Assembly: GCA_945482615.1 (NCBI GenBank)
Contig: CALYRG010000001.1
Coordinates: 1-64,000, forward strand
Origin: an uncultured Clostridia bacterium
GTDB lineage: Bacteria > Bacillota > Clostridia > Oscillospirales > Oscillospiraceae
Length of the DNA stretch: 64,000 bases
Direction: 5' to 3'
The notes under the pieces were generated by a model. That model was not told where the DNA came from. It saw only the letters and a program-made list of their open reading frames with translations, and did no database searches. Below, one piece after another: positions 45,871-55,932 of this stretch (positions are counted from its first letter, which is position 1; each line of letters begins with the position of its first letter). A program made the translations under genes and the position numbers.

Positions 45871-46130
45871 AATCGGGCATCCCCTCTCTGTTTTATGTAA
45901 ACGTGCACACGCCCGCATTTTTCTGTTTTCTATTCTAACATCATTCAAAAACATTGTCAATTCCATTCGTTTTTTACTCGTCCGGATACCCTGTCATTCA
46001 TTTCCCTGCTGCCGGAAAACCCGGTCTTTCCGGTTGATTTTTGGGGGGCAGATCGTGTAGAATCAAATCAGTCCGGCCGCGTCATGCGTCACGCAATTGC
46101 AAAGTTGAAGTCAGGGAGGACTGGATGGGT

Positions 46131-46622
46131 ATGACGATTATTCCGAAGGTAAAAGAAGAACGCATTCTCAATGGGAATGCGGTGATCCACCGTGTACACT
46201 GGCTGTTTCCCGAGGAGACGGAAGACCGTCTGCGCAGCGCTGCCCAGGCGCTGTTCCCGGATGATCCTGCCGGGTATCCGGTCCGCGTTTCCCTGCTGGA
46301 TACCGAATCTCAGGCCTACCGGCTGAGGATTCTGCCGGAGGGCGCCGAAGTTGAAGCGGACTGCGCCGCGGCAGCCTTTTACGCCATGCAGTCTCTGGCC
46401 ATGCTGCACCGTCTGTATGCCGGAACCATCCCATGCCGGGAAATCTCCGATGCGCCCGGCCTGCCCTTCCGGGGCTTCATGCTGGATGTGACCCGGGGCC
46501 GGGTCCCGACCATGTCCAGCCTGAAGGCAATCGTCCGGCAGCTGGCCCGGTACAAGATCAACAAGCTGCAAATATACATCGAAAACGCCTTTCCCTTCGA
46601 GCAAATGCCGGGTCGCCCATAA
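46131..46622 (+). pseudogene. Truncated glycoside hydrolase (GH20-like) N-terminal fragment
   Basis: DAPGLPFRGFMLDVTRGRVPTMSSLKAIVRQLARYKINKLQIYIENAFPFE then premature stop before a catalytic barrel. Confidence 0.65.
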
Positions 46623-46735
46623 TGGGTAACGCGGGCAATATGCATCGTAACAGAGCCCGGTCAATTCTGGGCGAATGATCCTTTCGCTGTGGATCATTTT
46701 CCCCCCTTGATTTGGCCCTGCGCCGTCAAAAAGGA

Positions 46736-46761
46736 CTCCCTTGCCAATAACGGCAAGGGAG
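46736..46761. terminator. Hairpin terminator
   Basis: CTCCCTTGCC...GGCAAGGGAG followed by CTTTT. Confidence 0.65.
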
Positions 46762-46825
46762 CTTTTCGTGTGGCGCGGTAATTGGGACTGGGACATGCAA
46801 AAAGCGAATAGCGACAAAAGTCCGG

Positions 46826-48007
46826 CTACAGGATCCGGGCCACATGCTCGGCCAGGCATTTCCAGTCATACTCCGTCAGCAGATGGGGGCCTTTGCGCAG
46901 ATGGTAACCGATGGCACCCGCCTCTACAGGGGTGTTGACCGCCGGGAAGGATTCTTCCAGCCGGGGATTGCCGTAAAGTGCGTAAACTTCACTGGCCAGT
47001 ACGGTGCTTCTGTGTTCCCCTTCCGGGTCAGCCCAGAAGTCTTCGCTGCCGCTGGCGACATGGAGCACTCGGGGCGCCACCAGGGCAAGGACTGTGTGCT
47101 GGTCAAAGGGCAGCGCGGCCTCCCTGCCTACAAATTTGCCGAAGGCCGGGGCAAACCAGTAGGGCATCATCAGATTGATGCTGGCCATATTCTCCCCGTG
47201 TTTGCCCCGCAGCTGGGCAGCACCGCAGCAGCCGGAGCCGTTGGGCATGACCCATGCGAACCGCTCATCCGTGACGCCGGCCCACAGGGCGGCCTTGCCG
47301 CAGCGGCTGTGACCGGTGACGCCGATCCTGCTGCTGTCAATTTCCGGCAGCGTCCGCAGGTAATCCAGAACGCAGCTGGCCGCAAATGCCCAGATGGCCA
47401 GGACGCCCCACTCATTTTCCCCACGGTTTTTGGTGGTTCCGAAAATCGCAGCCAAACCGCTTTCAAAGGCGGCATCGTCCGGCTGCGCCTCGGTGGCGTA
47501 GAAGCCGGAAACCGCGTGGCCCATTTCCATCATCATGGGCACAGGCCAGTGGCCGTTGTCCATGTCCACCGCCAGATCCAGCGCCCGGCGGGGGCCGCCC
47601 ATGTCCATGGGGCCGTCCATGACAATGTTCAGCATACTGAGGATTTTGGGTAAATCCTCCATTTTGAAGCCCTCGGGCATTTTCTGAGGCACCAGAACCC
47701 GGGACTGGCTGCAGATCAGCAGGGTGGCAGGGATTTTTTTTGCGGATTTCGGCAGGAAGGTGTACAGGGGAAAGGTATGACTGCCCAGTCCGGTGGTTAC
47801 AGTGATGTCCGTAATCAGCCGGTCTGCCTTACCCTCCAGCACGGTCTGCCGGGATTTGAGTTCCCAGCTGACGGAATACGGCATTTCGGGGCGGCAGCCG
47901 TATTCGGTTTCGGCGATGGTCCGGACCATTGCCCGGCGACGGGCTTCCCATTCCGCTCTGCATTCGCCGGGCTGCAGCAGCGCCGGAACATTCTCAAATG
48001 TCCGCAT
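46826..48007 (-). CDS. CE15-like glucuronoyl/acetyl esterase
   Basis: IGVTGHSRCGKAALWAGVTDERFAWVMPNGSGCCGAA nucleophile motif. Confidence 0.8.
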   Translation of the reverse strand: MRTFENVPALLQPGECRAEWEARRRAMVRTIAETEYGCRPEMPYSVSWELKSRQTVLEGKADRLITDITVTTGLGSHTFPLYTFLPKSAKKIPATLLICSQSRVLVPQKMPEGFKMEDLPKILSMLNIVMDGPMDMGGPRRALDLAVDMDNGHWPVPMMMEMGHAVSGFYATEAQPDDAAFESGLAAIFGTTKNRGENEWGVLAIWAFAASCVLDYLRTLPEIDSSRIGVTGHSRCGKAALWAGVTDERFAWVMPNGSGCCGAAQLRGKHGENMASINLMMPYWFAPAFGKFVGREAALPFDQHTVLALVAPRVLHVASGSEDFWADPEGEHRSTVLASEVYALYGNPRLEESFPAVNTPVEAGAIGYHLRKGPHLLTEYDWKCLAEHVARIL

Positions 48008-48017
48008 GGATGCCTCC

Positions 48018-49427
48018 TCAGTCACTGCTCAGAACGTCGGCCAGGTCGGGGGTTTCCAGTGAGCCGTCGGCGTTGCGGCCCAGGGCGACATTCATTTCAG
48101 CCAGCTTCTGGTTGTTCAGATTGTAAATAAAATGCATGGCCAGGAATGCGATCAGGCAGCCAATAGCCGGCAGAATGCCGGACATGATTTTCAGATTGTT
48201 GGCAACCTCCATCGTCTGCTCGCTCTGCATTGCTGCCACATAGCCGCTGATGGACAGGCCCACGGCGATAATGGAAGAAGAGAAGCTGGAGACAAACTTG
48301 GACAGGAAATTGTAGGTGGCGTAAACGGTGCCCTCCTCCCGGCGGCCGGTGATCATTTCCTGATAATCGATGCAGTCGGCAATCAACGCCCACATCAGAA
48401 GGGTGAACAGGCCCATAAACGCACCGCTGACAAATTGCAGGGCGATCCAGACATAGGGGCTGGAAATGGGGGCAAAGGCCAGAATCATATCCACGACGAA
48501 GCTGCCCAGGAAGGGCCAGGAGCACAGGGCCTTTTTGCCGAAGCGCTTGGTCAGCGGGGTCACGCAGGTCATGCACAGGACCATGGGCAGCATGGTGGCC
48601 AGATTGCTCAGGCTCAGCAGCTTGGTGTCCTTGAAGTAGCACATAAATACGTACTGGTTGGTGGACCCGGTGGAGAAGCAGAACAGCTTGAACACCAGCG
48701 TGCAGATGATCAGTCCAATCATGGGGCGGTTCTTGCCGATGGCCTTGAGGGTTGCGATGTAGTCAAATTTGACCTGTTCCTTCTTCGTGGGTTTGATCCG
48801 TTCTTCACACAGGAAGTAGGTCAGCATGAACGCGCCGAAGGAAATGACGCCCAGGACCAGGGTCAGGGGCAGGAAACGGCTGCCCACAGGATTGTTGTTC
48901 TTAAACAGCAACAGCGGGATGATGATCATCACCGGGAGATTTGCCAGCAGCGCACCGACGGAGCGGAAATTGGACAGCTGAGTACGCTGCACAGGGTCGG
49001 CGGTGATAACGGACGCCATGGAGCCATAGGGGATGTTCATGGCGGTGTAGGCGATGTCCCACGCAATATAGGTGACCACACAGACGGCAATCCGCACCCA
49101 GTAGGGTGCGTCGGGAATGTTCAGGAATACCAGCGCACCGACAAAAACCAGGGGAATTGCGCTTCCCAGAATCCAGGGATGGAATTTACCGCGCTTGCCG
49201 GGACGGCCTGCATCCACCAGCGCTCCGATGATGGGATCGTCGAAGGCGTCAAAAATTTTGATGATGGCGACGATGGTTGCATAGTGCAAGGGATTGATGC
49301 CGATGACATTGACATAGAAAAGCATCATGTAGGAGGTGATGATGGCGCAGCTCATGTTGCAGCCAAAGTCACCTGCCGCATAACCCAGCTTGTCACGCCA
49401 GCCGAAGGGACGGGAGGGGGTGGACAT
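48018..49427 (-). CDS. GPH (glycoside-pentoside-hexuronide):cation symporter
   Basis: KLGYAAGDFGCNMSCAIITSYMMLFYVNVIG; FDAFDDPIIGALVD. Confidence 0.92.
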   Translation of the reverse strand: MSTPSRPFGWRDKLGYAAGDFGCNMSCAIITSYMMLFYVNVIGINPLHYATIVAIIKIFDAFDDPIIGALVDAGRPGKRGKFHPWILGSAIPLVFVGALVFLNIPDAPYWVRIAVCVVTYIAWDIAYTAMNIPYGSMASVITADPVQRTQLSNFRSVGALLANLPVMIIIPLLLFKNNNPVGSRFLPLTLVLGVISFGAFMLTYFLCEERIKPTKKEQVKFDYIATLKAIGKNRPMIGLIICTLVFKLFCFSTGSTNQYVFMCYFKDTKLLSLSNLATMLPMVLCMTCVTPLTKRFGKKALCSWPFLGSFVVDMILAFAPISSPYVWIALQFVSGAFMGLFTLLMWALIADCIDYQEMITGRREEGTVYATYNFLSKFVSSFSSSIIAVGLSISGYVAAMQSEQTMEVANNLKIMSGILPAIGCLIAFLAMHFIYNLNNQKLAEMNVALGRNADGSLETPDLADVLSSD

Positions 49428-49579
49428 GTTGATTTCCTTCTTTCTTTATATTTGTGTCGTGAATCTTCTCCACGGTAACACTAGTATATTGACTTTTCTT
49501 CAATATGTCTGGTAAAATATAATCAGATTTTCGTATTAAAAAGGAAAAAATGTCTTTAAATTTCATGGAGGGCAGGACG

Positions 49580-50311
49580 ATGAGCCGGATTCAGCAGCAG
49601 ATGAACAATCCATATATTCATGACGCCGCCCACGAGCAGATTCTGCTGAAACGGTACGAGCAGTTCAGCGTGTTCAGCACCATGCTCCGCTTCGGTGATA
49701 CACAGACGGTGTGGGACAATATCTCAGGCATTCTCGACAGCATCCACGAGGTCAACCGCCGTTATACGCCGGAGGAAGAAAACCAGTATCAGACCTTCGC
49801 GCGGCTGATTTCTGTCAATGTGATTCTCTCCATGGCCTGTCATAATACCGGTGTGCATCCGCTGTATATACACAGTGTCAGCCGCCGCTTTGACAAGGAG
49901 ATTGCCCATTGTTCCATTGAGGGGGAACGGGAGCTGACCCGGCAGATGGTGGAATCTTACTGCAAACTGATCCGGAATGCCCATGTGGAGCATTACGGAG
50001 AATTTTCCGACCGGATTATCCGCATTCTGCTGTCCTCACTCACGGATCCGCCTTCTCTCGGGGAACTGGCCAAGCAAATGTATGTGTCATCGGCCACCGT
50101 TACCCGGCGGTTTAAGAAAGAAACCGGGCAGACCATTCCGGAATTTCTGAACAGAACCCGGATCCGGGTGGCGAAGCTCTACATGCAGCAGAACGATATG
50201 AATCTTGGAGAGATTGCCCAAGCGGTGGGCTTTTGCGATGCAAGCTATTTCTCAAAGGTGTTCCTGCGTTATACCGGGTTGACCCCCACGGCGTATTTAC
50301 ACAATGGATAA
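49580..50311 (+). CDS. AraC family transcriptional regulator
   Basis: C-terminal LAKQMYVSSATVTRRFKKETGQTIPEFLNRTRIRVAKLYMQQNDMNLGEIAQAVGFCDASYFSKVFLRYTGLTPTAY. Confidence 0.95.
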   Translation: MSRIQQQMNNPYIHDAAHEQILLKRYEQFSVFSTMLRFGDTQTVWDNISGILDSIHEVNRRYTPEEENQYQTFARLISVNVILSMACHNTGVHPLYIHSVSRRFDKEIAHCSIEGERELTRQMVESYCKLIRNAHVEHYGEFSDRIIRILLSSLTDPPSLGELAKQMYVSSATVTRRFKKETGQTIPEFLNRTRIRVAKLYMQQNDMNLGEIAQAVGFCDASYFSKVFLRYTGLTPTAYLHNG

Positions 50312-50629
50312 GTGCCGGGTTGAAAAGGGGCCGATGCTTGGGACGCGCATCCGCAAACAAGGCGCCCGCAAAGGCCAATCTGTTTCGGAACAGGGTTCGA
50401 TTCCCGCAGAGCTTGTCTATCGGTTTCTTTACAAGAATACCGTCTGAAAATCGGTAATTTTCCTGTTGTAATCCTGTAATTTCACCCTTTCATTGGACTT
50501 GTGGAGATTTTACGGAATTTTACTTGAACCCGGCACAAAGTTGTGATAAAGTATATCAAATTGATACCATCGCGCGAAAAGCTGCTTTGGGGGAAGGATC
50601 GAATCCTTCCGGAGAAGGAGGGGGATCCT

Positions 50630-52234
50630 ATGAAAAAAAGCCGCCTGGAGCGAGTAACCGTGGCATTCTACTGCATCCTCCTGGCAGGATTCGTATCTTT
50701 TGCCGTGTATATGTTCTGCTTTGAGCACAATGCGGTGTACAGTGCCCGGGAGTTCGGCGGCTCCAGGGTTTTGCAGACAGGGGCAGAAAGAACCATCGCC
50801 GATCCTTCCGCACCGGCAGGCGTCCGCCGGGAATTTACCTGGACAATGCCGGATTGCGCCGCCGATGAAAACTGCCTGGCATTCTATGTGGTTCACCATT
50901 ATGCTCAGGTCTGGTTCGATGACGCGCTGGTGTACAGCCTCTGCCCGGGGCCGGATAATCGGATCGGCGGTTCCCCCAGCAGCAATTGGATTCTCATCCC
51001 TGTCTTCCCCGGGGACAGTGGGCGAAAGGTTACGGTTCTGCTGACCCCGGCTTATGAAAGCGTGGTCGACAGGAGGATTGACTTTCTCCTGGGCTCCCGC
51101 TCCTCGATTCTGACGGCCCAGATGAAGACGGATCTTCCCCAGCTTGCTTTGTCCTCGCTGTGTATTCTGATCGGGAATCTGCTGATGGTCGCGCAGCTGC
51201 TGATACTGTGGCAAAAAAAGGCATCAAGTTGGGAGCTGCTCTATTTGGGCCTGTTTGTCCTGCTGGTGGGTATCTGGCGAATTACGGATACCCGGTTATC
51301 GCCCATCCTGCTTTCCCGGAATCCCATGACCCTGGGCTACGTCACCATTGGAGCGCTGTTTCTCATTGTGGCCCCGATCCTTCTGTACATGAAGGCCTTT
51401 TACCGGGGCAGCGAGAAGCTGATTCTATCCGCCGCACTGCTGATCTGCGTGTCCTCCGCGGCAACGCTGCTGTGTCAGCTTTTGGGCATAGCGGAATTCA
51501 GGCAGACCCTGTTTGTAGCCCACCTTTCCATGATCGTATGCCTGGCGGTATTGCTGGCGGTCAGTGTGCGCTGCACCATAGCCGGCAGCAGCCAGCCCGG
51601 CGCGTGGGAATTGCTGCTGGTGCTGGCGGTCAGCTCCGTTGCGGATCTGATCTATTTCTACATACACCGAAACTCCTCGGGCGTTCTGTTCACCGTTTTA
51701 GCTCTGGTCGTGTTTGCTTTCTATAAGCTTATTGACAGCGTTCTGAAAGCGAACCGCAAGGCCTATACGGATGTGAGAACGGGCCTTTTCAACAAAAACC
51801 GCTGGGATGAGCTGATGAAAAATTCCTACGGAAAAGAAGACTCCATCGGTGTCATCATGATGGACCTGAATGAACTGAAACACGTCAATGACACCCAGGG
51901 TCACGCCATGGGCGACAGAATGATCCTGAATTTCGCCAACATTCTCCGGAACACCATTCCGCCCAGCAACACCATCTGCCGCTGGGGCGGAGATGAATTT
52001 ACCGTCATGACAATAGATGCCAGCCGGGAGAAGATGGAGCAGACTACGAATGCCATTGCGGAAGCGGTTGCAAGCTACAACGCTGCCGATGAACTGCCCA
52101 AAATCCATTACGCCTGCGGCTGGGCCCTTTCCTCCGAGTTCCCGGGACTGAGCCCCAGCGAGCTGCTGAGGGAGGCGGATAAACGGATGTATCTGGATAA
52201 GCGGCGCTGGTACGAAGCCAATGCCGGAAAATAG
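50630..52234 (+). CDS. Membrane GGDEF diguanylate cyclase
   Basis: N-terminal 7TM-like region, RWGGDEFTVMTID. Confidence 0.93.
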   Translation: MKKSRLERVTVAFYCILLAGFVSFAVYMFCFEHNAVYSAREFGGSRVLQTGAERTIADPSAPAGVRREFTWTMPDCAADENCLAFYVVHHYAQVWFDDALVYSLCPGPDNRIGGSPSSNWILIPVFPGDSGRKVTVLLTPAYESVVDRRIDFLLGSRSSILTAQMKTDLPQLALSSLCILIGNLLMVAQLLILWQKKASSWELLYLGLFVLLVGIWRITDTRLSPILLSRNPMTLGYVTIGALFLIVAPILLYMKAFYRGSEKLILSAALLICVSSAATLLCQLLGIAEFRQTLFVAHLSMIVCLAVLLAVSVRCTIAGSSQPGAWELLLVLAVSSVADLIYFYIHRNSSGVLFTVLALVVFAFYKLIDSVLKANRKAYTDVRTGLFNKNRWDELMKNSYGKEDSIGVIMMDLNELKHVNDTQGHAMGDRMILNFANILRNTIPPSNTICRWGGDEFTVMTIDASREKMEQTTNAIAEAVASYNAADELPKIHYACGWALSSEFPGLSPSELLREADKRMYLDKRRWYEANAGK

Positions 52235-52284
52235 CGGCACACCCAAGCCCGGTGCCGCGAGGAAACGCAGAAGGAAGCTGAGGT

Positions 52285-53622
52285 ATGGAAGGATCTGTTT
52301 TTGAAGCCAGATCGGTTCCCCGCGCCTACTTTGGGATGGCCCTGCCAGGTGTGTTCAGCATGGTCATCACCATCATCTACAACATCACCGACACCTACTT
52401 TATTTCCCTGACCCACAACACCGCTCTGGTTGCCGGTGTCAGCCTGTGTGCCCCTCTGTTTACCCTGCTGATGGCCTTCGGCAACATTTTCGGTCAGGGC
52501 GGAAGCTCCCTGATCAGCCGTCTGGTGGGCAGGAATGACCAGGAAAACCTGCACCGGGTCAGCTCCTTCTGCTTCTATGCCGCCATAGCCTTTGGCATTG
52601 CCTCCGGGGCACTGATGCTGCTGCTGCGCAGACCGATCCTGACCCTTCTGGGAGCGGATGCCGATACCGCCCAATACGCCGCGCCCTACTACACCTGGTT
52701 CGCTGTCGGCGCTCCCGCCATGGTGCTGACCTTTATCCACACCAATCTCCTGCGGGCGGAGGGCAAGTCCAGACAGTCCATGATCGCCTCCGTGGGCGGC
52801 TCCGTTGTGAATATCATCCTGGACCCCATTCTGATCTTCGGCTGCAGGCTGGGCGCGGCAGGTGCTGCCATTGCCACCGTGCTGGGCTACATCTTTACGG
52901 ACCTGTACTGCATCTGTGTGGTGCTGCGCACCAGCCGGTTCCTCTCCATCGATCCCCGGAAGTGGAGAATCTGCCGGGCCTTTGTGGGACAGATCTTCGG
53001 CATCGGCACCTCCGCCGCCCTGTCCAACATCACCTCCAGCTTTTGTCTGGTCCTCACCAATCAGCATCTGCTTCCCTACGGCAGCGATAAAATTGCAGCC
53101 ATGGGCATCGTGCAGAAGGTGAGCATGGTGGTCATGCTGGTGATCGTGGGCTTCTCCTTCGGCGGTGCCCCACTGGTGGGTTTCTACTATGGCTCCGGGG
53201 ACAAAGAGAAGCTTCGCCAGCTTCTGTCCTTCGTGCTGAAATTCCTGTGCGCCCTGGCCCTTGTCATGTCCGCCGCCATGATCCTTCTGGCCCCGGCGGC
53301 CATCCGGCTGTTCCTCCAGGAGGAGGCGCTGGTGCAAACCGGCGTAAGTATGCTCCGGCTCCAGGTGGCCGGTATGGTCTTCATGGCGGTGGTGCTGTTT
53401 ACCACCATCATCTTCCAGGCCACCGGCAAGACCCTTCCGGCTATGGTACTGTCCCTGTCCCGGCAGGGCGTGGTGTTCCTTGTGGTGCTGCTTGCCGCCA
53501 CATACCTTGCAGGGTACCACGGCATCCTCATGACCCAGGTCATCTCCGATCTGATCTCCGCCGGCATTGCCCTGGGTCTGCTGCTCCATCTGAAGCGCAC
53601 AGACCCGCTGCTGAAAAACTGA
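52285..53622 (+). CDS. MATE family efflux transporter
   Basis: ALPGVFSMVITIIYNITDTYFISLTHNTALVAGVSL. Confidence 0.93.
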   Translation: MEGSVFEARSVPRAYFGMALPGVFSMVITIIYNITDTYFISLTHNTALVAGVSLCAPLFTLLMAFGNIFGQGGSSLISRLVGRNDQENLHRVSSFCFYAAIAFGIASGALMLLLRRPILTLLGADADTAQYAAPYYTWFAVGAPAMVLTFIHTNLLRAEGKSRQSMIASVGGSVVNIILDPILIFGCRLGAAGAAIATVLGYIFTDLYCICVVLRTSRFLSIDPRKWRICRAFVGQIFGIGTSAALSNITSSFCLVLTNQHLLPYGSDKIAAMGIVQKVSMVVMLVIVGFSFGGAPLVGFYYGSGDKEKLRQLLSFVLKFLCALALVMSAAMILLAPAAIRLFLQEEALVQTGVSMLRLQVAGMVFMAVVLFTTIIFQATGKTLPAMVLSLSRQGVVFLVVLLAATYLAGYHGILMTQVISDLISAGIALGLLLHLKRTDPLLKN

Positions 53623-53747
53623 TTGCCCTTCCGCCGTGCTTCAACCGGAGTACGGCGGTTTTTCGTCAAAACGCAGCAATTCCATGTTGCCATAGAGTAT
53701 TCTTTGTGCTAAAATAACCACATCCTGTTTGTGGAGGCGTGAATTGC

Positions 53748-55895
53748 ATGGAACATACAGATACCTTTCCCTCCCAATGCTACGCCAACCGGGAGCTATC
53801 CTGGCTGCAATTTAACGAGCGCGTTCTGGAGGAGGCGGCGGACTGCGCCAATCCTCTGATGGAGCGGCTGAATTTTGTATCCATTTTTCAGAGCAATCTG
53901 GATGAGTTTTATATGGTTCGGGTGGGTATGCTCATGGACACCCTGGACATGGGCATTACCGACGACAAGCTGGGCATGACCAGCGCCCAGCAGCTGAGCG
54001 CCGTGCTGGAGCGTACCCGGGAGCTGCTGTCTCAGCGGGACCGGCTGTTTAAGAGCCTGATGCAGGAGCTTACCATGAGCGGTGTGGAGCTTTGCCGGTT
54101 TGCCTCCCTGTCTGACAAAACCCAAGCCGTGCTGGAAAAATACTTCCGCTCCAATGTACTGCCGCTGCTGTCCCCCCAAATCGTGGGCCGCAAGCAGCCC
54201 TTCCCCTTCCTGCGCAACAAATCCATCTATGCCATTGCCTCCCTGAAGAGCAAGGACGGCACCGTGAGTATGGGCATCGTCCCCTGCGAGGATGGGGTGC
54301 TTCCACGGCTGGTGAGTGTACCCGGGGAGGGGCGGCGGTTTGTGCTGATGGAGGAGCTGATTCTGGGCTTCCTTCCCAAGGTTTTCGCCCGGTGCAAGGT
54401 TGAGGAATCGGTTCTGGTGCGGCTGGTGCGCAGTGCAGACATTGAGGTGGACGATTCCGCAGCGGATGCCGACGACCTGCTGCCGGAGGAATACCGCAAA
54501 CGGATGGAAAAGCTCATTCGCCGCCGGAAGAAGCTGAGCCCCGTCAAACTGGAATACAAGGGCCGTATGTCCGATCCCCTCCGTTCCAACCTGAGTAAGC
54601 TCTTGGGCCTGAGCAAAAAGCACATGTTTGCAGGCTCTGTGCCTCTGGATCTGTCCCTGATTTCCCTGCTGCGGGATCAGCTCCGGGAGGACACCACCCT
54701 GTTCTATCCCCGGCGGGTGCCTCAGGACAGCCCCGCCGTTTCCCTGCGGCAGTCCGTCACCGAGCAGATTCGCCGCGCAGATATTCTCCTCGCCTACCCC
54801 TACGAAAGCATCCGCCCGCTGCTGCGGCTGCTGCGGGAGGCGGGCCGGGATCCGGAGGTGGTTTCCATCCGGATCAGCCTCTATCGGGTGGCCCGGAACA
54901 GCAAGATCATCGAGGCCCTGGTGGATGCCGCCGAGAACGGCAAGGATGTTACCGCCGTGGTGGAGCTGAAGGCCCGGTTTGACGAGGAAAACAACATCGG
55001 CTGGTCCCGGGTGCTGGAGGACGCAGGCTGCCGTGTGATCTACGGTCTGGAGGGCATGAAGGTTCACGCCAAGCTGCTGCTGATTACCCGGATGCACAAC
55101 GGTCAGGTCGAGTACATCACCCACGTGGGCACCGGCAACTACAACGAGGACACGGTGCGGCTGTACACCGACCTTTCCCTGCTCACCGCCCGGCCGGATA
55201 TCGGCGCGGAGGTGGCGGAGGTTCTTACTGGGCTGTCCATGGGTCAGCTGGTGGAGCACACCGAGCAGCTCCTGGTCTCGCCTCTGGGCCTGCGGCCTAT
55301 GGTGCTGAACAGGATCGACGGTGAGATCCTTCAAGCCCGCAGCGGAGCCGAAGCATACCTGGGTTTTAAGCTCAACGGTCTGACGGACAAGGTTATCATT
55401 GACAAGCTCATTGAAGCCTCCCGGGCGGGGGTACACATCGATCTTCTGGTGCGGGGCATCTGCTGCCTGGTGGGCGGTGTCCCCGGTTACACCGACAATA
55501 TCCGGGTGTGCAGCATCGTGGGCCGCTACCTGGAGCACAGCCGCATTTACATCTTCGGCACCCAGCAGCGGCGGCAGGTCTATATTTCCTCTGCCGACTT
55601 CATGACCCGCAACACCACCCGCCGGGTGGAGGTTGCAGCTCCCATACTGGACGAGGCGCTCAGGAAGCGGGTGGAGGGCATGTTCTTTGACCAGCTCCGG
55701 GACACCGCCAAGCTCCGGCTTCAGCAGCCGGACGGCACCTACCGGAGCATCCGCCAGAACAGTCCCGGACTGTTCAATTCTCAGGAGGCCTTCGCCGGGC
55801 GTGCCAGTGCCAGCGCCCCCCGGGAGGAAGATCCCGGGAAAGCGCCCTCCGGCGGTGTGATTGCATGGCTGAAAAAACTGTTTTCCAAGGGATAA
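53748..55895 (+). CDS. ppk1: Polyphosphate kinase 1
   Basis: YANRELSWLQFNERVLEEA; YPYESIRPLLRLLREA; MKVHAKLLLITR; THVGTGNYNEDT. Confidence 0.97.
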   Translation: MEHTDTFPSQCYANRELSWLQFNERVLEEAADCANPLMERLNFVSIFQSNLDEFYMVRVGMLMDTLDMGITDDKLGMTSAQQLSAVLERTRELLSQRDRLFKSLMQELTMSGVELCRFASLSDKTQAVLEKYFRSNVLPLLSPQIVGRKQPFPFLRNKSIYAIASLKSKDGTVSMGIVPCEDGVLPRLVSVPGEGRRFVLMEELILGFLPKVFARCKVEESVLVRLVRSADIEVDDSAADADDLLPEEYRKRMEKLIRRRKKLSPVKLEYKGRMSDPLRSNLSKLLGLSKKHMFAGSVPLDLSLISLLRDQLREDTTLFYPRRVPQDSPAVSLRQSVTEQIRRADILLAYPYESIRPLLRLLREAGRDPEVVSIRISLYRVARNSKIIEALVDAAENGKDVTAVVELKARFDEENNIGWSRVLEDAGCRVIYGLEGMKVHAKLLLITRMHNGQVEYITHVGTGNYNEDTVRLYTDLSLLTARPDIGAEVAEVLTGLSMGQLVEHTEQLLVSPLGLRPMVLNRIDGEILQARSGAEAYLGFKLNGLTDKVIIDKLIEASRAGVHIDLLVRGICCLVGGVPGYTDNIRVCSIVGRYLEHSRIYIFGTQQRRQVYISSADFMTRNTTRRVEVAAPILDEALRKRVEGMFFDQLRDTAKLRLQQPDGTYRSIRQNSPGLFNSQEAFAGRASASAPREEDPGKAPSGGVIAWLKKLFSKG

Positions 55896-55932
55896 AGCAG
55901 AAAACCGATTAATATAGAAGGGAGATTTCATT

